Assembly: GCA_965267505.1 (NCBI GenBank)
Contig: OZ254081.1
Coordinates: 2,914,001-2,978,000, forward strand
Length of the DNA: 64,000 nucleotides
Origin: JANQHS01 sp965267505
GTDB taxonomy: Bacteria > Bacteroidota > Bacteroidia > Cytophagales > CCMP332
Reading direction: 5' to 3'
A program made the position numbers and the translations under genes. Below, piece after piece: positions 1 through 9,506 of this stretch. How positions within the stretch are numbered: the first letter of the stretch is position 1; every line of letters starts with the position of its first letter. The notes under the pieces were generated by a model that did not search any database, was not told where the DNA came from, and saw nothing but the letters and a program-made list of their open reading frames with translations.

Positions 1-693
1 GGAAGATTTCAGAGCTGTTTTTTGATTGAAGAGGCTGGCATGAAGTTTTTGGTAGATTGTGGGGCCAATTCTTTTGTCAATTTGAAACGTTTAGTTCCGG
101 ATCTGAGCCAATTGAATGGGATCATGATTACTCATTTTCATGGGGATCATTTTGGAGGCTTGCCCTATATTTTACTCCAAAGGTTGATCATCGACCGGGA
201 TGAGTCAAGGTTTTTTGTTTGGGCTCCGGAAGGAGCAAAAGAGCGTGTTCGGGATCTCTGTGAAGCTCTTTATCCCGGATTAGGAGAAAAGCTAGTCAAT
301 CAAAAGGGTTTGAGGATAGAAGAGTATGAGAGCAATGGCTCCTATGATCAGGATGAGATCCTTTTTCATCCCAAACCTGTGATACATTCTCCCGACTCAC
401 TCCCGCATGCATTTAGAATCTTAATTGATGGCAGGAACCTTGGTTTTTCTGGAGATACAGAGTGGACAGATTCATTGGTCGAAATCGCCAGAGGAACCTG
501 CGTCACATTTCTTGATTGTAATTTTTATGATTCCTTAAAACCCGGGCATATAAGCTACACCCAGATAGTTGAGAATCGAGAAAAGATGATCTGTGATAAG
601 CTGGTCCTAAATCATCTGGGACCTGAGATGTTGGAGAATGAGCATAAGGTAAATGAGATCATAGCTCAGGATGGGCAGGTTTTTGAGATCTGA
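1..693 (+). CDS. MBL-fold metallo-hydrolase (5' end outside window)
   Basis: The frame is open from base 1 and codes GRFQSCFLIEE before the first internal Met, the usual opening beta strand of MBL proteins, so the gene starts upstream and the TTG at 22 is not a credible start. The metal-binding motif THFHGDH (HxHxDH) is followed by the later ligand segments SGDTEW (metal-bridging Asp) and LNHLG (final His). This is the small RNase Z/YhfI-like hydrolase fold, cytoplasmic and zinc dependent; the substrate cannot be told. The stop overlaps the next start by one base (TGATG), so it is probably translationally coupled to yjbQ and the dienelactone hydrolase. Confidence 0.85.
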   Translation, partial: GRFQSCFLIEEAGMKFLVDCGANSFVNLKRLVPDLSQLNGIMITHFHGDHFGGLPYILLQRLIIDRDESRFFVWAPEGAKERVRDLCEALYPGLGEKLVNQKGLRIEEYESNGSYDQDEILFHPKPVIHSPDSLPHAFRILIDGRNLGFSGDTEWTDSLVEIARGTCVTFLDCNFYDSLKPGHISYTQIVENREKMICDKLVLNHLGPEMLENEHKVNEIIAQDGQVFEI

Positions 694-1118
694 TGAATAT
701 TCAAACATCAAATTTTCAGATAAATTCTCAGGGTCATTCAGAGATCATCGATATTACTCCTCAGGTTATTTCCATTCTGGAAAAATCAAAGTTTAAGGAA
801 GGTCAGGTTTTAGTATTTGCCAAAGGTTCTACCACTGGTTTGACAACCATAGAGTATGAACCCGGGCTGGTAAAAAAGGATCTTAATGAGATGTTGGATC
901 AGTTTGCTCCTTATGGAAAAAATTATGCTCACAACCAGACATGGGGTGATGATAATGGTGGGTCTCACCTTAGGTCATCTTTGATCAAAACAAGCTTGAC
1001 CATTCCTTTCGTCGAAGGAAAAATGTGCCTTGGCACTTGGCAACAAATAGTTTTCATTGATTTTGATACCAGGCCCAGAAACAGGACCTTGGTTGTCCAG
1101 ATAAGCGGAATAAAATGA
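693..1118 (+). CDS. yjbQ: YjbQ/UPF0047 family protein (secondary thiamine-phosphate synthase type)
   Basis: A 141-residue protein of the usual length for the YjbQ (UPF0047) family. Visible family signatures are STTGLTTIEYEPG near the start, the WGDDNGGSHLRSSL segment with the family's conserved Asn and His, and the C-terminal GTWQQIVFIDFDTRPRNR, which forms the active-site edge. E. coli YjbQ has weak thiamine-phosphate synthase activity, but the true role of the family is unsettled. The gene overlaps the MBL gene by 1 base and the downstream gene by 4 bases (ATGA), so the three probably form one transcript. Cytoplasmic; no signal peptide. Confidence 0.9.
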   Translation: MNIQTSNFQINSQGHSEIIDITPQVISILEKSKFKEGQVLVFAKGSTTGLTTIEYEPGLVKKDLNEMLDQFAPYGKNYAHNQTWGDDNGGSHLRSSLIKTSLTIPFVEGKMCLGTWQQIVFIDFDTRPRNRTLVVQISGIK

Positions 1119-1939
1119 AAAAACTCATCCTCCTTCTTTTCTTTTTCAGTAGCCTAAATGCCCAAAACAAGATCCCGATTTGTGGAGGTAGTCCCAATTC
1201 TGAATTCATAAGGCTTTCTGAGCATAGCACCTTTGCAGGAAAACATGAGATCCCAGAACCAATCCAGGAATTCAAAGGCAAGGGCGACATGATAAAGTTT
1301 GCTGTAAAGGGAGGAGGACAAGGAAGTGCCTATCGGGTGGCTCACCGTAAATCCAATAAATGGCTCCTGGTCTTTCAGGAATGGTGGGGCCTGAATGATT
1401 ATATCAAGAGGGAAAGTGATCGCTACTTTGAGGCTCTAGGCGACGTGAATGTTCTTGCTATCGATCTTTATGATGGAAATGTCGCTGACAACAGGGAAGA
1501 TGCTCAGAAGTATATGAGATCTGTAAATGAAGAGAGAATTAAATCATTAATTGAGGGAGCAATGGCTCATGCAGGGGAAAATGCAGAATTCAGTTCCATT
1601 GGTTGGTGTTTTGGCGGTGGTTGGTCTTTAAAATCTGCTTTGATCGGAATGGAGAAATCTAAGAAATGCGTTATCTATTATGGTTGGCCAGAGACCGATC
1701 CTGGAAAACTCAGTGTTTTGAATGCAAGTGTTCTAGGAGTCTTTGGAACCAGAGATAAGGGAATTAGCCAGGAGTTGGTTGCAGAATTTGAAAGTGGAAT
1801 GAAGAAAGCTGGAAAATCAGTTGAGATCTTGAAATATGATGCTGACCATGCTTTTGCCAACCCTAGCTCACCGCGCTATAATGAGAAAGCCGCCCAGGAG
1901 GCTTATCAAAAAACCTTAGAATTTCTGAAAGGAGACTAA
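1115..1939 (+). CDS. Dienelactone hydrolase family protein, exported
   Basis: A 274-residue alpha/beta hydrolase with an N-terminal signal peptide (MKKLILLLFFFSSLNA, cleavage before QNK). The nucleophile elbow reads GWCFGGGW with Cys165. Asp214 (GTRDKG) and His245 (DADHAF) complete the Cys-Asp-His triad typical of dienelactone hydrolases, and the C-terminal SPRYNEKAAQEAY is typical of this family. It should cleave lactone or ester bonds in the periplasm; the substrate is unknown. It starts inside the stop of yjbQ (4-base overlap) and its stop overlaps the convergent HTTM gene by 4 bases. The exported location is less usual, as classical members are cytoplasmic. Confidence 0.88.
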   Translation: MKKLILLLFFFSSLNAQNKIPICGGSPNSEFIRLSEHSTFAGKHEIPEPIQEFKGKGDMIKFAVKGGGQGSAYRVAHRKSNKWLLVFQEWWGLNDYIKRESDRYFEALGDVNVLAIDLYDGNVADNREDAQKYMRSVNEERIKSLIEGAMAHAGENAEFSSIGWCFGGGWSLKSALIGMEKSKKCVIYYGWPETDPGKLSVLNASVLGVFGTRDKGISQELVAEFESGMKKAGKSVEILKYDADHAFANPSSPRYNEKAAQEAYQKTLEFLKGD

Positions 1940-3210
1940 TCTCTTTCTTTAAGCGGAAGTATCCATTCGTTATGCCAGGAGGACCACTTTAGCTTTAATA
2001 GGTCTGTATTTGGATCCACCACTGGCTGAGCCTCTCTTTTATTCATAGAGATTTTTGAATCCAGTTTGACCATTATGTTGGCTTTTCGGTGTCTTTTTCT
2101 GGCATCCTCTGCAATATAATGGGCAAACTGCAACATCATTTGTGGGTACTGTGCCATTTGAACCTCCTGAATTTTATTTATGTGCCTATCTATATCCACC
2201 GGGAATATGGTCCTGGAATCAAGGTCATAGATCTTGAAATCCATTTGCTCAATTTTTCGGGTTTGGGCCTTCATTCTCCAAGAAAACCTGACTGCTTCCC
2301 CGGTCCAATCGACATTTCCTGGGATCATTAGGTTTCTGAGAGGAAACAAGATCTGAAATAGGCAAAAAAGAGAAAGTACAAATACTGCTAAAGGGCTGGC
2401 TGATGTTTGAACGTTTGGTCTGGAGACCTCTCCAAACCTCTTATTGTCGATAAAGATAATGGTCATGAATAGCATCAAGAATGGGAATATATTGATGTCA
2501 TCAAACAGCAGGTGATTACCGATATTGAAGATCACAACCCCCGCAAAAGCCAGGTATCTGGTACCTGGAAATAAAAGAAGAAATCCAATGCTCAAGTCAA
2601 ACACCAACCCACCATAGCAAATGAAATCGGTGACCAGATCCGATTGAATGCCGCTATTGCGAAGGAGAGTCTGAACTGGCTCTTTATGGACCAACCAATC
2701 CTTGGTCATTTTTGCCACCCCGCCATAGAAATAGACCACGACCACTTGAAATTTAAGCAACCAAAGATGCCAGTTTTTGGCTCTGAAGTTCTTTTGATCC
2801 TTTCTTCCTGGAACCAATGCATCATCCAGTGGGATGAAAAAAAACATAAAGCATAATAAGGACATTAAATAGATATGATTATTATAGAATACCTTGTCCA
2901 GAAGCATGAAGTAGGAAAAGATGATTCCGTAAATCAGGATCGCAGCCTTCGTAAACCTCCCAAGTATGAATAGAATGGAAGATACCAATAAGACCCAAAG
3001 CATAAATTGAAGAGTTGTTTCGTGAAGAGGCTCAAGTGGTAAAAAATGGTATTGGAAATGAAATTTTGGAGCAATCAGGTAATCCTCGATGAGATGGACC
3101 CTGAAGAAGTAAATGCTTTCAAGAAAAAAAAAGAACCCAATCCCGATCCTAATAAACCCAAGCTGCCTTGGGTTTATTGGTTCCATTGCTAAATCAAAAA
3201 ATCTCTTCAA
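1936..3210 (-). CDS. HTTM domain membrane protein (gamma-carboxylase-like)
   Basis: A 424-residue protein opening with the HTTM signature (PINPRQLGFIRIGIGFFFFLE). Several hydrophobic helices follow through about residue 270, with the conserved WHLWLLKFQVVVVYFYGG stretch and the LLLFPGTRYLAF helix. The remaining C-terminal part is soluble. HTTM proteins resemble the membrane part of vitamin K-dependent gamma-carboxylase. Bacterial members are common in Bacteroidota but have no settled substrate, so carboxylation should not be assumed. The start overlaps the stop of the upstream alpha/beta hydrolase by 4 bases, indicating a two-gene operon; its own stop overlaps the convergent dienelactone hydrolase gene. 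Confidence 0.85.
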   Translation of the reverse strand: MKRFFDLAMEPINPRQLGFIRIGIGFFFFLESIYFFRVHLIEDYLIAPKFHFQYHFLPLEPLHETTLQFMLWVLLVSSILFILGRFTKAAILIYGIIFSYFMLLDKVFYNNHIYLMSLLCFMFFFIPLDDALVPGRKDQKNFRAKNWHLWLLKFQVVVVYFYGGVAKMTKDWLVHKEPVQTLLRNSGIQSDLVTDFICYGGLVFDLSIGFLLLFPGTRYLAFAGVVIFNIGNHLLFDDINIFPFLMLFMTIIFIDNKRFGEVSRPNVQTSASPLAVFVLSLFCLFQILFPLRNLMIPGNVDWTGEAVRFSWRMKAQTRKIEQMDFKIYDLDSRTIFPVDIDRHINKIQEVQMAQYPQMMLQFAHYIAEDARKRHRKANIMVKLDSKISMNKREAQPVVDPNTDLLKLKWSSWHNEWILPLKERD

Positions 3211-4061
3211 TTGATGGCCCTATCCTCCAAATTTAAGAGGAGATCCTTTACCAATTCGGTATGGGACCAGGGAAGAAAATGGTCGGCTCCCTCAAGGGTA
3301 ATTGCTTGGACTCTAGCACTTGTCATTTTCTCCCTCGTTATCAAGATGTTCTCATAGGGCACTAAGGAATCCTTTGTGCCATGCACATGAATCACCTGGC
3401 ATTTGATGGAAGCCCAATCAGGATCCATTTTTTTCAGTTCAGCCACATGAGCCGTTTTTTCATCTGCAGCAACTCTGAAGGGGTATGGAGTCAACCACCT
3501 GATAGGAGGGATCTTGCTAAATTTTGCCAGGGGAATGAACCGCTCTTCCCTTGGATCCAGAGCCGGGGCAAGCATAATTATTACATCAATTTCATTGGGA
3601 AAAAGGCTGGCCATTTTTGCAACGATAGGCCCACCAAATGAATGTCCCACAAGAATGATTTTTTTTTCTCTTGGGATACCCTCAATTAAAGTGAATATGG
3701 ATCTTGCCTGCTCTTCAATAGAACTCATGCTATGGCCAAACCCTGAGTATCCATAACCAGGCCGATCAACCGCCATTAGACAAAATTCTTTTCTAAGTTG
3801 CTTGTCTTCAAGAAATTGGAGGTAATCCTGACTTGAACCTGGAGCTCCGTGGATGAACAAAATCACTTGATCGGAATCCTTAAGTTCTCCTGTTTGAAAA
3901 AAACGGATCTTTCTTCCCTTATAAATCTTCCTTCCCTCTTTTATCTCAAGATTTACCTTTTCAAATCTTTCCGTGACCTCCTCAGAGGAAAGCCGGAACT
4001 CCATGAATCCGCCCATGCTTAGGCTTGCTATTACGACTAGAAAAATTAGAATCTTTATCAA
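3207..4061 (-). CDS. Alpha/beta hydrolase, membrane-anchored or exported
   Basis: A 284-residue alpha/beta hydrolase. The N-terminal 18 residues are hydrophobic (signal or anchor). The oxyanion-hole motif HGAPG is at about 71-75, the nucleophile elbow GHSFGG has Ser141, the acid is probably Asp231 (HGTKDSLVP) and the base His261 (GADHFL). The motif order is that of esterases and proline iminopeptidase-like enzymes; the substrate is unknown. It is the first gene of a minus-strand pair whose second member, the HTTM protein, overlaps it by 4 bases, which suggests a joint envelope function. Confidence 0.88.
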   Translation of the reverse strand: MIKILIFLVVIASLSMGGFMEFRLSSEEVTERFEKVNLEIKEGRKIYKGRKIRFFQTGELKDSDQVILFIHGAPGSSQDYLQFLEDKQLRKEFCLMAVDRPGYGYSGFGHSMSSIEEQARSIFTLIEGIPREKKIILVGHSFGGPIVAKMASLFPNEIDVIIMLAPALDPREERFIPLAKFSKIPPIRWLTPYPFRVAADEKTAHVAELKKMDPDWASIKCQVIHVHGTKDSLVPYENILITREKMTSARVQAITLEGADHFLPWSHTELVKDLLLNLEDRAIN

Positions 4062-4165
4062 CTTTTTAAAGCCTTAGGCCATTAATCATTGATACTAACC
4101 TTTTAGACTTTGCTATTGGACATTTAATTAAGTCAAAGCTTAGTTTAGAACAAAAATTTTTTGAT

Positions 4166-7100
4166 ATGCAAAAGAAACTAGGATTGCTAACAGCAATTGT
4201 CGCTGCTTCTTGTTTTTCTGCCTTTTCACAGGCAAGCACAAACCAACCTGACGCCCTGATGCTAAGATTTCCTGATATCTCTCAGGATAAGGTGGTTTTC
4301 TCTTATGCTGAAAATCTTTGGGTTGTGCCCAGGTCTGGTGGAGTGGCAAGGCAAATCACCAATTCGGAGGGTATGGAATTTGCCCCAAAATTTTCTCCTG
4401 ACGGAAGTACCATTGCGTTTACCGGAAATTATGATGGTAACAACGATGTATATACCCTTCCAGCAGAAGGAGGTGTGCCAAGCAGAGTAACCTACCATCC
4501 TGGAACTGATTGGGTTGAAGATTGGCATCCTAAAGAAGATAAGATCATGTTCTCCTCGAGCAGGGAATCTCCCTCAGGAAGGTTTGAGCAGTTTTATCTG
4601 GTTGATTCCAAAGGTGGATTGCCTAAGAAGATGCCATTCTTTTACATAGAGTGGGGATCATTTAGCCCCGATGGAACAAAACTGGCCTACCAATATCTGG
4701 ACAGGACTTTCCGCAACTGGAAGAGATATCAGGGAGGTACTGCCTCCGATCTATGGATTCATGATTATTCAACCAATAAGTCTGAGAAGATCACCAAGTA
4801 TCCTGGATCCGATGATATTCCAATGTGGTTTGGCAACAAGGTTTATTTTATTTCCGACAGGGGAGAAGCTGCCAAAATGAATATTTGGTCTTATGATGTT
4901 GGAACCAAGGCTTTCAATCAGGAAACGAAATTCACAGAATATGATGTTAAGTTTCCCAGTGCCGGACCCAATGAAATCATCTTTGAGAATGGAGGTGCCT
5001 TAAAGACTTTTTCTATTGGCAATGGTGAGATCAAGGAGATCTCGGTCACCATTCCAACCGACTTGACGAGCACCAGGCCCACTATAAAGGATATGAGCAA
5101 GAACATCCTATGGTATGAGATCTCTCCAACCGGAAAAAGAGCGATTTTCTCAGCCAGAGGTGACATCTTAACAGTTCCTGCTGAGCATGGACCCACTTAC
5201 AATTACACCCAAAGCTCGGGAGTGGCCGAAAGAGCCCCCTGGTGGTCACCTGATGGAAAAAGCATAGCCTATTTCTCAGATGAAGGCGGTGAGTACGAGT
5301 TGTATACCATGAACGCTGATAGGAGTGGAAAACCAAGAAAGATCACGAGTGGAAATAAGACATATTTCTACCAGGCCGTTTGGTCACCTGATTCCAAAAA
5401 GCTTGCCCTTCTTGCCAAAGATGGCCAAATATCTATCATAGACGTTTCCAGTGGCAAACAAACCATGGTTTATCGCATGGTAAATTATCCGAATAACAAC
5501 TATTCATGGAGCCCTGATAGCAGGTACCTTGCTTTTCGAAAGCAGAATCCACGGGCCAATTATCAGATCGCTTGTTGGGACACAAGGGATAATAAAATGA
5601 TTGAACTTACTTCAGGATTCTACAATGATTTTGATCCTGTATTTAGTAGGGACGGAAAATATCTTTACTATACTTCTAACAGGCATTTCTCGCCAATATA
5701 CTCTGACATGGATTGGGCCTTTGTTTATCCTAATTCAACTAAGCTTATGGCGGTTCCTTTGAGTAGGGATACTCCTCCATTATTAGCTCCCAGAAATGAT
5801 GATGAAGAGCAAAAAAAGGAAGAACCTTCATCTTCGTCCAAGGGGAAAAAAGACAAGAAATCAAAAGATGAGGATGCCGCTGAGAATACGGGGGTGAAGG
5901 TTCGGTTGGATGCTGATGGTTTTGAATCGAGGGGAGAGATTCTTCCTGTTGATGCGGGAAATTATAACAACCTGATAGCCGCAGATGGGAAAGTCCTCTT
6001 TATGGAATTTCCATTGGCCGGTACAGCCAAGCCAGGAGCACCTAATGGTACGCTTAAATATTATGATGTAAAGGAAAGAAAGGCTGAGACCATAATTTCA
6101 GGAATCAATGGCTATGTGGTTTCCGGGGACGGAAAAAAAGTGATGTACAGTTCCAGAGGATCGTACGGGATCATAGATCCAGCTAAAGGAAAGAAAGTTG
6201 GCGATGGTAAAGTGGACTTGAGTGGTATGAAATTCCAAGTTGATCCAAAAGAAGAATGGAAGCAGATCTATAATGAGGCCTGGAGAATTCAAAGAGATTT
6301 CTTCTATGACCCTGACCTCCACCAGGTTGATTGGGCGGGAATGAGAGCTCGGTATGAGAAGCTTCTTCCTTACGCAACCAGTCGAAACGACCTTAACTAT
6401 ATCATTGGTGAACTATTTGCGGAGTTGAATGTTGGACATGCCTACAATGGAGGTGGAGACATCAAAAGAGCAAAAAGGGTTGGAGTAGGTCTCCTTGGAG
6501 TAGATTTTGAAATGGATGCTGCTAAAAACGCTTATAAGATTGCAAAGATTTATCGAGCTGCAGACTGGGATCCCCAATTCGCTTCTCCATTGGCTGCACC
6601 AAACCTAAAGGTAAAAGAGGGTGACTATATCCATGCTGTAAATGGCCTGTCTCTAAGTACTGACCAGGACCCTTGGGCTCCATTTCAAGGACTAAACGGA
6701 AAGACGGTTTCTCTTTCAATTTCTTCTTCTGGTTCCATGTCTGATTCTAAAGAGATCCTGGTAAAGACCCTTTCAAGTGAATCCAGGATCAGAAACCAGG
6801 CATGGGTTGAAGAAAATCGCAAGAAAGTTTATGATGCCACTGATGGTAAGATCGGCTACATCTATGTTCCAAATACTGGAAGGGGAGGCCAAAATGAATT
6901 GATGAAAATGTTCCAAGGGCAATACCGCTTGGAAGGTTTGATCATCGATGAAAGGTTTAATTCTGGAGGGCAGGTACCCGATAGATTCATTGAGATACTT
7001 AATCGTAAGATCTTAAGCTATTGGGCAAGGAGAGATAGAAAGACCGACCCTTCTCCTTTTGTAATTAATAATGGCCCCAAGGTTATGTTGGCCAATGAAT

Positions 7101-7465
7101 GGGCGGGATCCGGGGGTGATGCTTTCCCTTATTTCTTTCAAAAGGCTGAAGTTGGCCCTGTAGTAGGTAAGAGAACCTGGGGTGGACTTGTTGGTTATTC
7201 TGGTGGCTGGCCATCTATCATTGATGGAGGTTTCATGACTTCACCGAACTTTGGAATATTTAATACCGAAGGAAAATGGGACGTAGAAGGATATGGCGTG
7301 GATCCCGACTACGAGGTGGAAAATCCTGCCGATGCTGTATTCCGCGGGGAAGATGCTCAATTGGACAAAGCAATCGAATTGATCCTAAAGGCTCTTGAAG
7401 ATTTTCCTAAGGCTCCAGAAAAGCCCAATGGGCCCGATAGGAGAGGAATTGGAATCGGAGAATAA
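4166..7465 (+). CDS. Tricorn-type protease homolog (S41 family)
   Basis: A 1099-residue exported protein with signal peptide MQKKLGLLTAIVAASCFSAFSQA. Residues about 25-540 are beta-propeller PD40/WD40-like repeats, each with SPDGKSIAY-type strands. A charged linker rich in Glu, Lys and Ser (about 545-575) and a second propeller portion follow. Then come a helical cap (KQIYNEAWRIQRDFFYDPDL), a PDZ-like region and the S41 tail-specific protease core. The nucleophile is Ser982 in EWAGSGGDAF, preceded by DERFNSGGQ. Tricorn degrades short peptides released by larger proteases; the signal peptide places this one in the periplasm. It stands alone and ends in a strong terminator. Confidence 0.93.
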   Translation: MQKKLGLLTAIVAASCFSAFSQASTNQPDALMLRFPDISQDKVVFSYAENLWVVPRSGGVARQITNSEGMEFAPKFSPDGSTIAFTGNYDGNNDVYTLPAEGGVPSRVTYHPGTDWVEDWHPKEDKIMFSSSRESPSGRFEQFYLVDSKGGLPKKMPFFYIEWGSFSPDGTKLAYQYLDRTFRNWKRYQGGTASDLWIHDYSTNKSEKITKYPGSDDIPMWFGNKVYFISDRGEAAKMNIWSYDVGTKAFNQETKFTEYDVKFPSAGPNEIIFENGGALKTFSIGNGEIKEISVTIPTDLTSTRPTIKDMSKNILWYEISPTGKRAIFSARGDILTVPAEHGPTYNYTQSSGVAERAPWWSPDGKSIAYFSDEGGEYELYTMNADRSGKPRKITSGNKTYFYQAVWSPDSKKLALLAKDGQISIIDVSSGKQTMVYRMVNYPNNNYSWSPDSRYLAFRKQNPRANYQIACWDTRDNKMIELTSGFYNDFDPVFSRDGKYLYYTSNRHFSPIYSDMDWAFVYPNSTKLMAVPLSRDTPPLLAPRNDDEEQKKEEPSSSSKGKKDKKSKDEDAAENTGVKVRLDADGFESRGEILPVDAGNYNNLIAADGKVLFMEFPLAGTAKPGAPNGTLKYYDVKERKAETIISGINGYVVSGDGKKVMYSSRGSYGIIDPAKGKKVGDGKVDLSGMKFQVDPKEEWKQIYNEAWRIQRDFFYDPDLHQVDWAGMRARYEKLLPYATSRNDLNYIIGELFAELNVGHAYNGGGDIKRAKRVGVGLLGVDFEMDAAKNAYKIAKIYRAADWDPQFASPLAAPNLKVKEGDYIHAVNGLSLSTDQDPWAPFQGLNGKTVSLSISSSGSMSDSKEILVKTLSSESRIRNQAWVEENRKKVYDATDGKIGYIYVPNTGRGGQNELMKMFQGQYRLEGLIIDERFNSGGQVPDRFIEILNRKILSYWARRDRKTDPSPFVINNGPKVMLANEWAGSGGDAFPYFFQKAEVGPVVGKRTWGGLVGYSGGWPSIIDGGFMTSPNFGIFNTEGKWDVEGYGVDPDYEVENPADAVFRGEDAQLDKAIELILKALEDFPKAPEKPNGPDRRGIGIGE

Positions 7466-7473
7466 TGTTTTAG

Positions 7474-7496
7474 CCCCTCTTTTTGAGGGGTTTTTT
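7474..7496 (+). terminator. Rho-independent terminator after tricorn gene
   Basis: A 6-bp stem CCCCTC/GAGGGG with a 5-T loop (7474-7490) is followed directly by six Ts (7491-7496), 8 bases after the tricorn stop codon. Confidence 0.9.
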
Positions 7497-7580
7497 AGTG
7501 GCTTAAGTTTCAATCATTTAAAAAGATGATGTAGATCATGAAAATAGCCATCAAGCTACTTCTATTTTCAAAGAAAATTG

Positions 7581-9503
7581 ATGGGAGATTTTCAGGTCGT
7601 AAGAGCAAAGTCAAAGCCGGGAATCAGGGAATTCCTCAGTTTTCTTTTTAAAGACATAGAAGCTCTGGAGTTGATGCTCCAAGACGGAATGATCGAAAGG
7701 GATAAAGCCCGAATCGGTGCGGAACAGGAGATATGTCTGATAGATAAGTATCGCCGACCGGTGGGGATTGCCGACAAGGTTTTGCCTCTGATCAAGGATG
7801 AACGCTTTACCAATGAATTGGCAAAATTCAATATCGAGATAAACTTATTACCACTTGACTATTCAGGAGATTGCCTTTCTACTCTGGAAAAAAGGATACT
7901 GGAGCATTTAAAGACCTTAAGCGAAGCATTAACGGGATTTGATTCCGACTATATTCTAACAGGCATCTGTCCAACGATCCGGTCCTCTGATCTCGGAATA
8001 GATGCCATGACCCCTCGGGAGAGATATTATGCATTAAATGATGCCATCATTGAGCAAAGAGGTGGGCCCTCATCCTTTTATCTCCAGGGTTTAGAAGAGT
8101 TGATCACCAGCAGTGAATCTGTAATGTTTGAAAGTTGTAATACAAGTTTTCAGGTCCATCTGCAATTGGATACGGATGATTTTGCCGATCGTTATAACTG
8201 GGCCCAGGTGATCTCAGCACCTATATTGGCATCTAGCACAAATTCGCCTGTCTTCCTGGGTAAAAGATTATGGAGAGAAACTCGAATAGGCCTTTTTAAA
8301 CAATCGGTGGATACCCGAAACAACCCCGTTGAGATAAGAGAAAAAACGCCGAGGGTATACTTTGGAGATCGTTGGGTTCAAGAAAATATCATGGAGATCT
8401 TCAAGGAAGATGTGGCAAGTCATAGGCCATTGGTATGCATGGATAGGTATGAAGATTCTCTTGAACAGCTCAAGGAAGGAAGAATTCCCAAGTTAAGAGC
8501 TCTTCAACTCCATAACGGAACCATCTATAAATGGAATAGGGTCTGCTACGGAACATCGGGTGGAAAACCGCATCTCCGTTTGGAAAACAGGTACCTTCCT
8601 TCCGGACCAAGTGTCCTTGATCAAATGGCAAATGCTTCTTTTTGGTTGGGGCTCATGCATGCGATGCCTGAAAGTTTGAAAGGAAAGTGGGAAAACTTGA
8701 ATTTCGATAAGTTCAAAGGGAATTTTCATAATGCGGCAAAATCTGGATTGGGTTCAAGGCTTGACTGGGTGGATGGGAGAAAATATGGAGCGGAGGACCT
8801 TATCAAAAAAGAACTTATTCCTCTTGCCGAAGAAGGACTTAAATCCAGGGGGATTGAATCCTATGATATTGACCGCTATCTAGGAGTTATTTCGGAAAGG
8901 GTGAAAACTGGAAAAACTGGCTCCCAATGGATCCTTGATTCTTTTGAGTCCCTTAGAAAGGAAGGGAGTTTGGATGCCACTATGATAGCCTTAACTGCAG
9001 GTATTGCAAATAGACAAAAGGATAATGTGCCAATACATAAATGGACTAACGCCCAAATAAAGGAAGCAGGAGGGGGACAGAATCGATTTCAACGAGTGGA
9101 TCAGATCATGTCAAGGAACTTATATACAGTTAACCAGGATGACCCAATCGATCTTGTTCCAAATATCATGATGTGGAAGCAGATCCGTCATTTGCTGGTG
9201 GAAAATGATTCAGGTGAATTGGTAGGAATCGTGACACTAGGTAGATTGGGAAGGCATTATGCTGTTGCCAAAAAGAAAGGATCCGCAATGCCCGCGGTTA
9301 AGTCAATTATGGTAAAAGACGTGATCTTTATCAAAAATTATGAAACCCTCCAAAAAGGCCTAAAATTGATGCTTGAGCATAAAATTGGTGCCCTTCCCGT
9401 CTTAAATCAAGACGGTAAACTTGTAGGTATTGTCACTGAACGTGACTATTTAAAGATCGCCGAATTTTATCTTGAAGAGTTGGGTTCGGAGGAAAACAAC
9501 TGA
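7581..9503 (+). CDS. Glutamate-cysteine ligase-like protein with C-terminal CBS pair
   Basis: I place the start at ATG 7581 rather than the in-frame TTG just before it, giving 640 residues. Residues about 1-420 resemble the glutamate-cysteine ligase 2 / carboxylate-amine ligase fold: GAEQEICLID at the start of the ATP-grasp-like core, NIEINLLPLD, SCNTSFQVHLQ, and RLENRYLPSGPSVLDQ as metal/ATP-binding strands. Residues about 504-560 and 572-630 are two CBS domains (VDQIMSRNLYTV, VKSIMVKDVIFI, VGIVTERDYLKI), a pair that usually senses adenosine nucleotides. The reaction is probably ATP-dependent amide bond formation on glutamate, with the CBS pair as regulator; both are inference. Cytoplasmic. 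Monocistronic between the tricorn terminator and a convergent operon. Confidence 0.82.
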   Translation: MGDFQVVRAKSKPGIREFLSFLFKDIEALELMLQDGMIERDKARIGAEQEICLIDKYRRPVGIADKVLPLIKDERFTNELAKFNIEINLLPLDYSGDCLSTLEKRILEHLKTLSEALTGFDSDYILTGICPTIRSSDLGIDAMTPRERYYALNDAIIEQRGGPSSFYLQGLEELITSSESVMFESCNTSFQVHLQLDTDDFADRYNWAQVISAPILASSTNSPVFLGKRLWRETRIGLFKQSVDTRNNPVEIREKTPRVYFGDRWVQENIMEIFKEDVASHRPLVCMDRYEDSLEQLKEGRIPKLRALQLHNGTIYKWNRVCYGTSGGKPHLRLENRYLPSGPSVLDQMANASFWLGLMHAMPESLKGKWENLNFDKFKGNFHNAAKSGLGSRLDWVDGRKYGAEDLIKKELIPLAEEGLKSRGIESYDIDRYLGVISERVKTGKTGSQWILDSFESLRKEGSLDATMIALTAGIANRQKDNVPIHKWTNAQIKEAGGGQNRFQRVDQIMSRNLYTVNQDDPIDLVPNIMMWKQIRHLLVENDSGELVGIVTLGRLGRHYAVAKKKGSAMPAVKSIMVKDVIFIKNYETLQKGLKLMLEHKIGALPVLNQDGKLVGIVTERDYLKIAEFYLEELGSEENN

Positions 9504-9506
9504 TCC

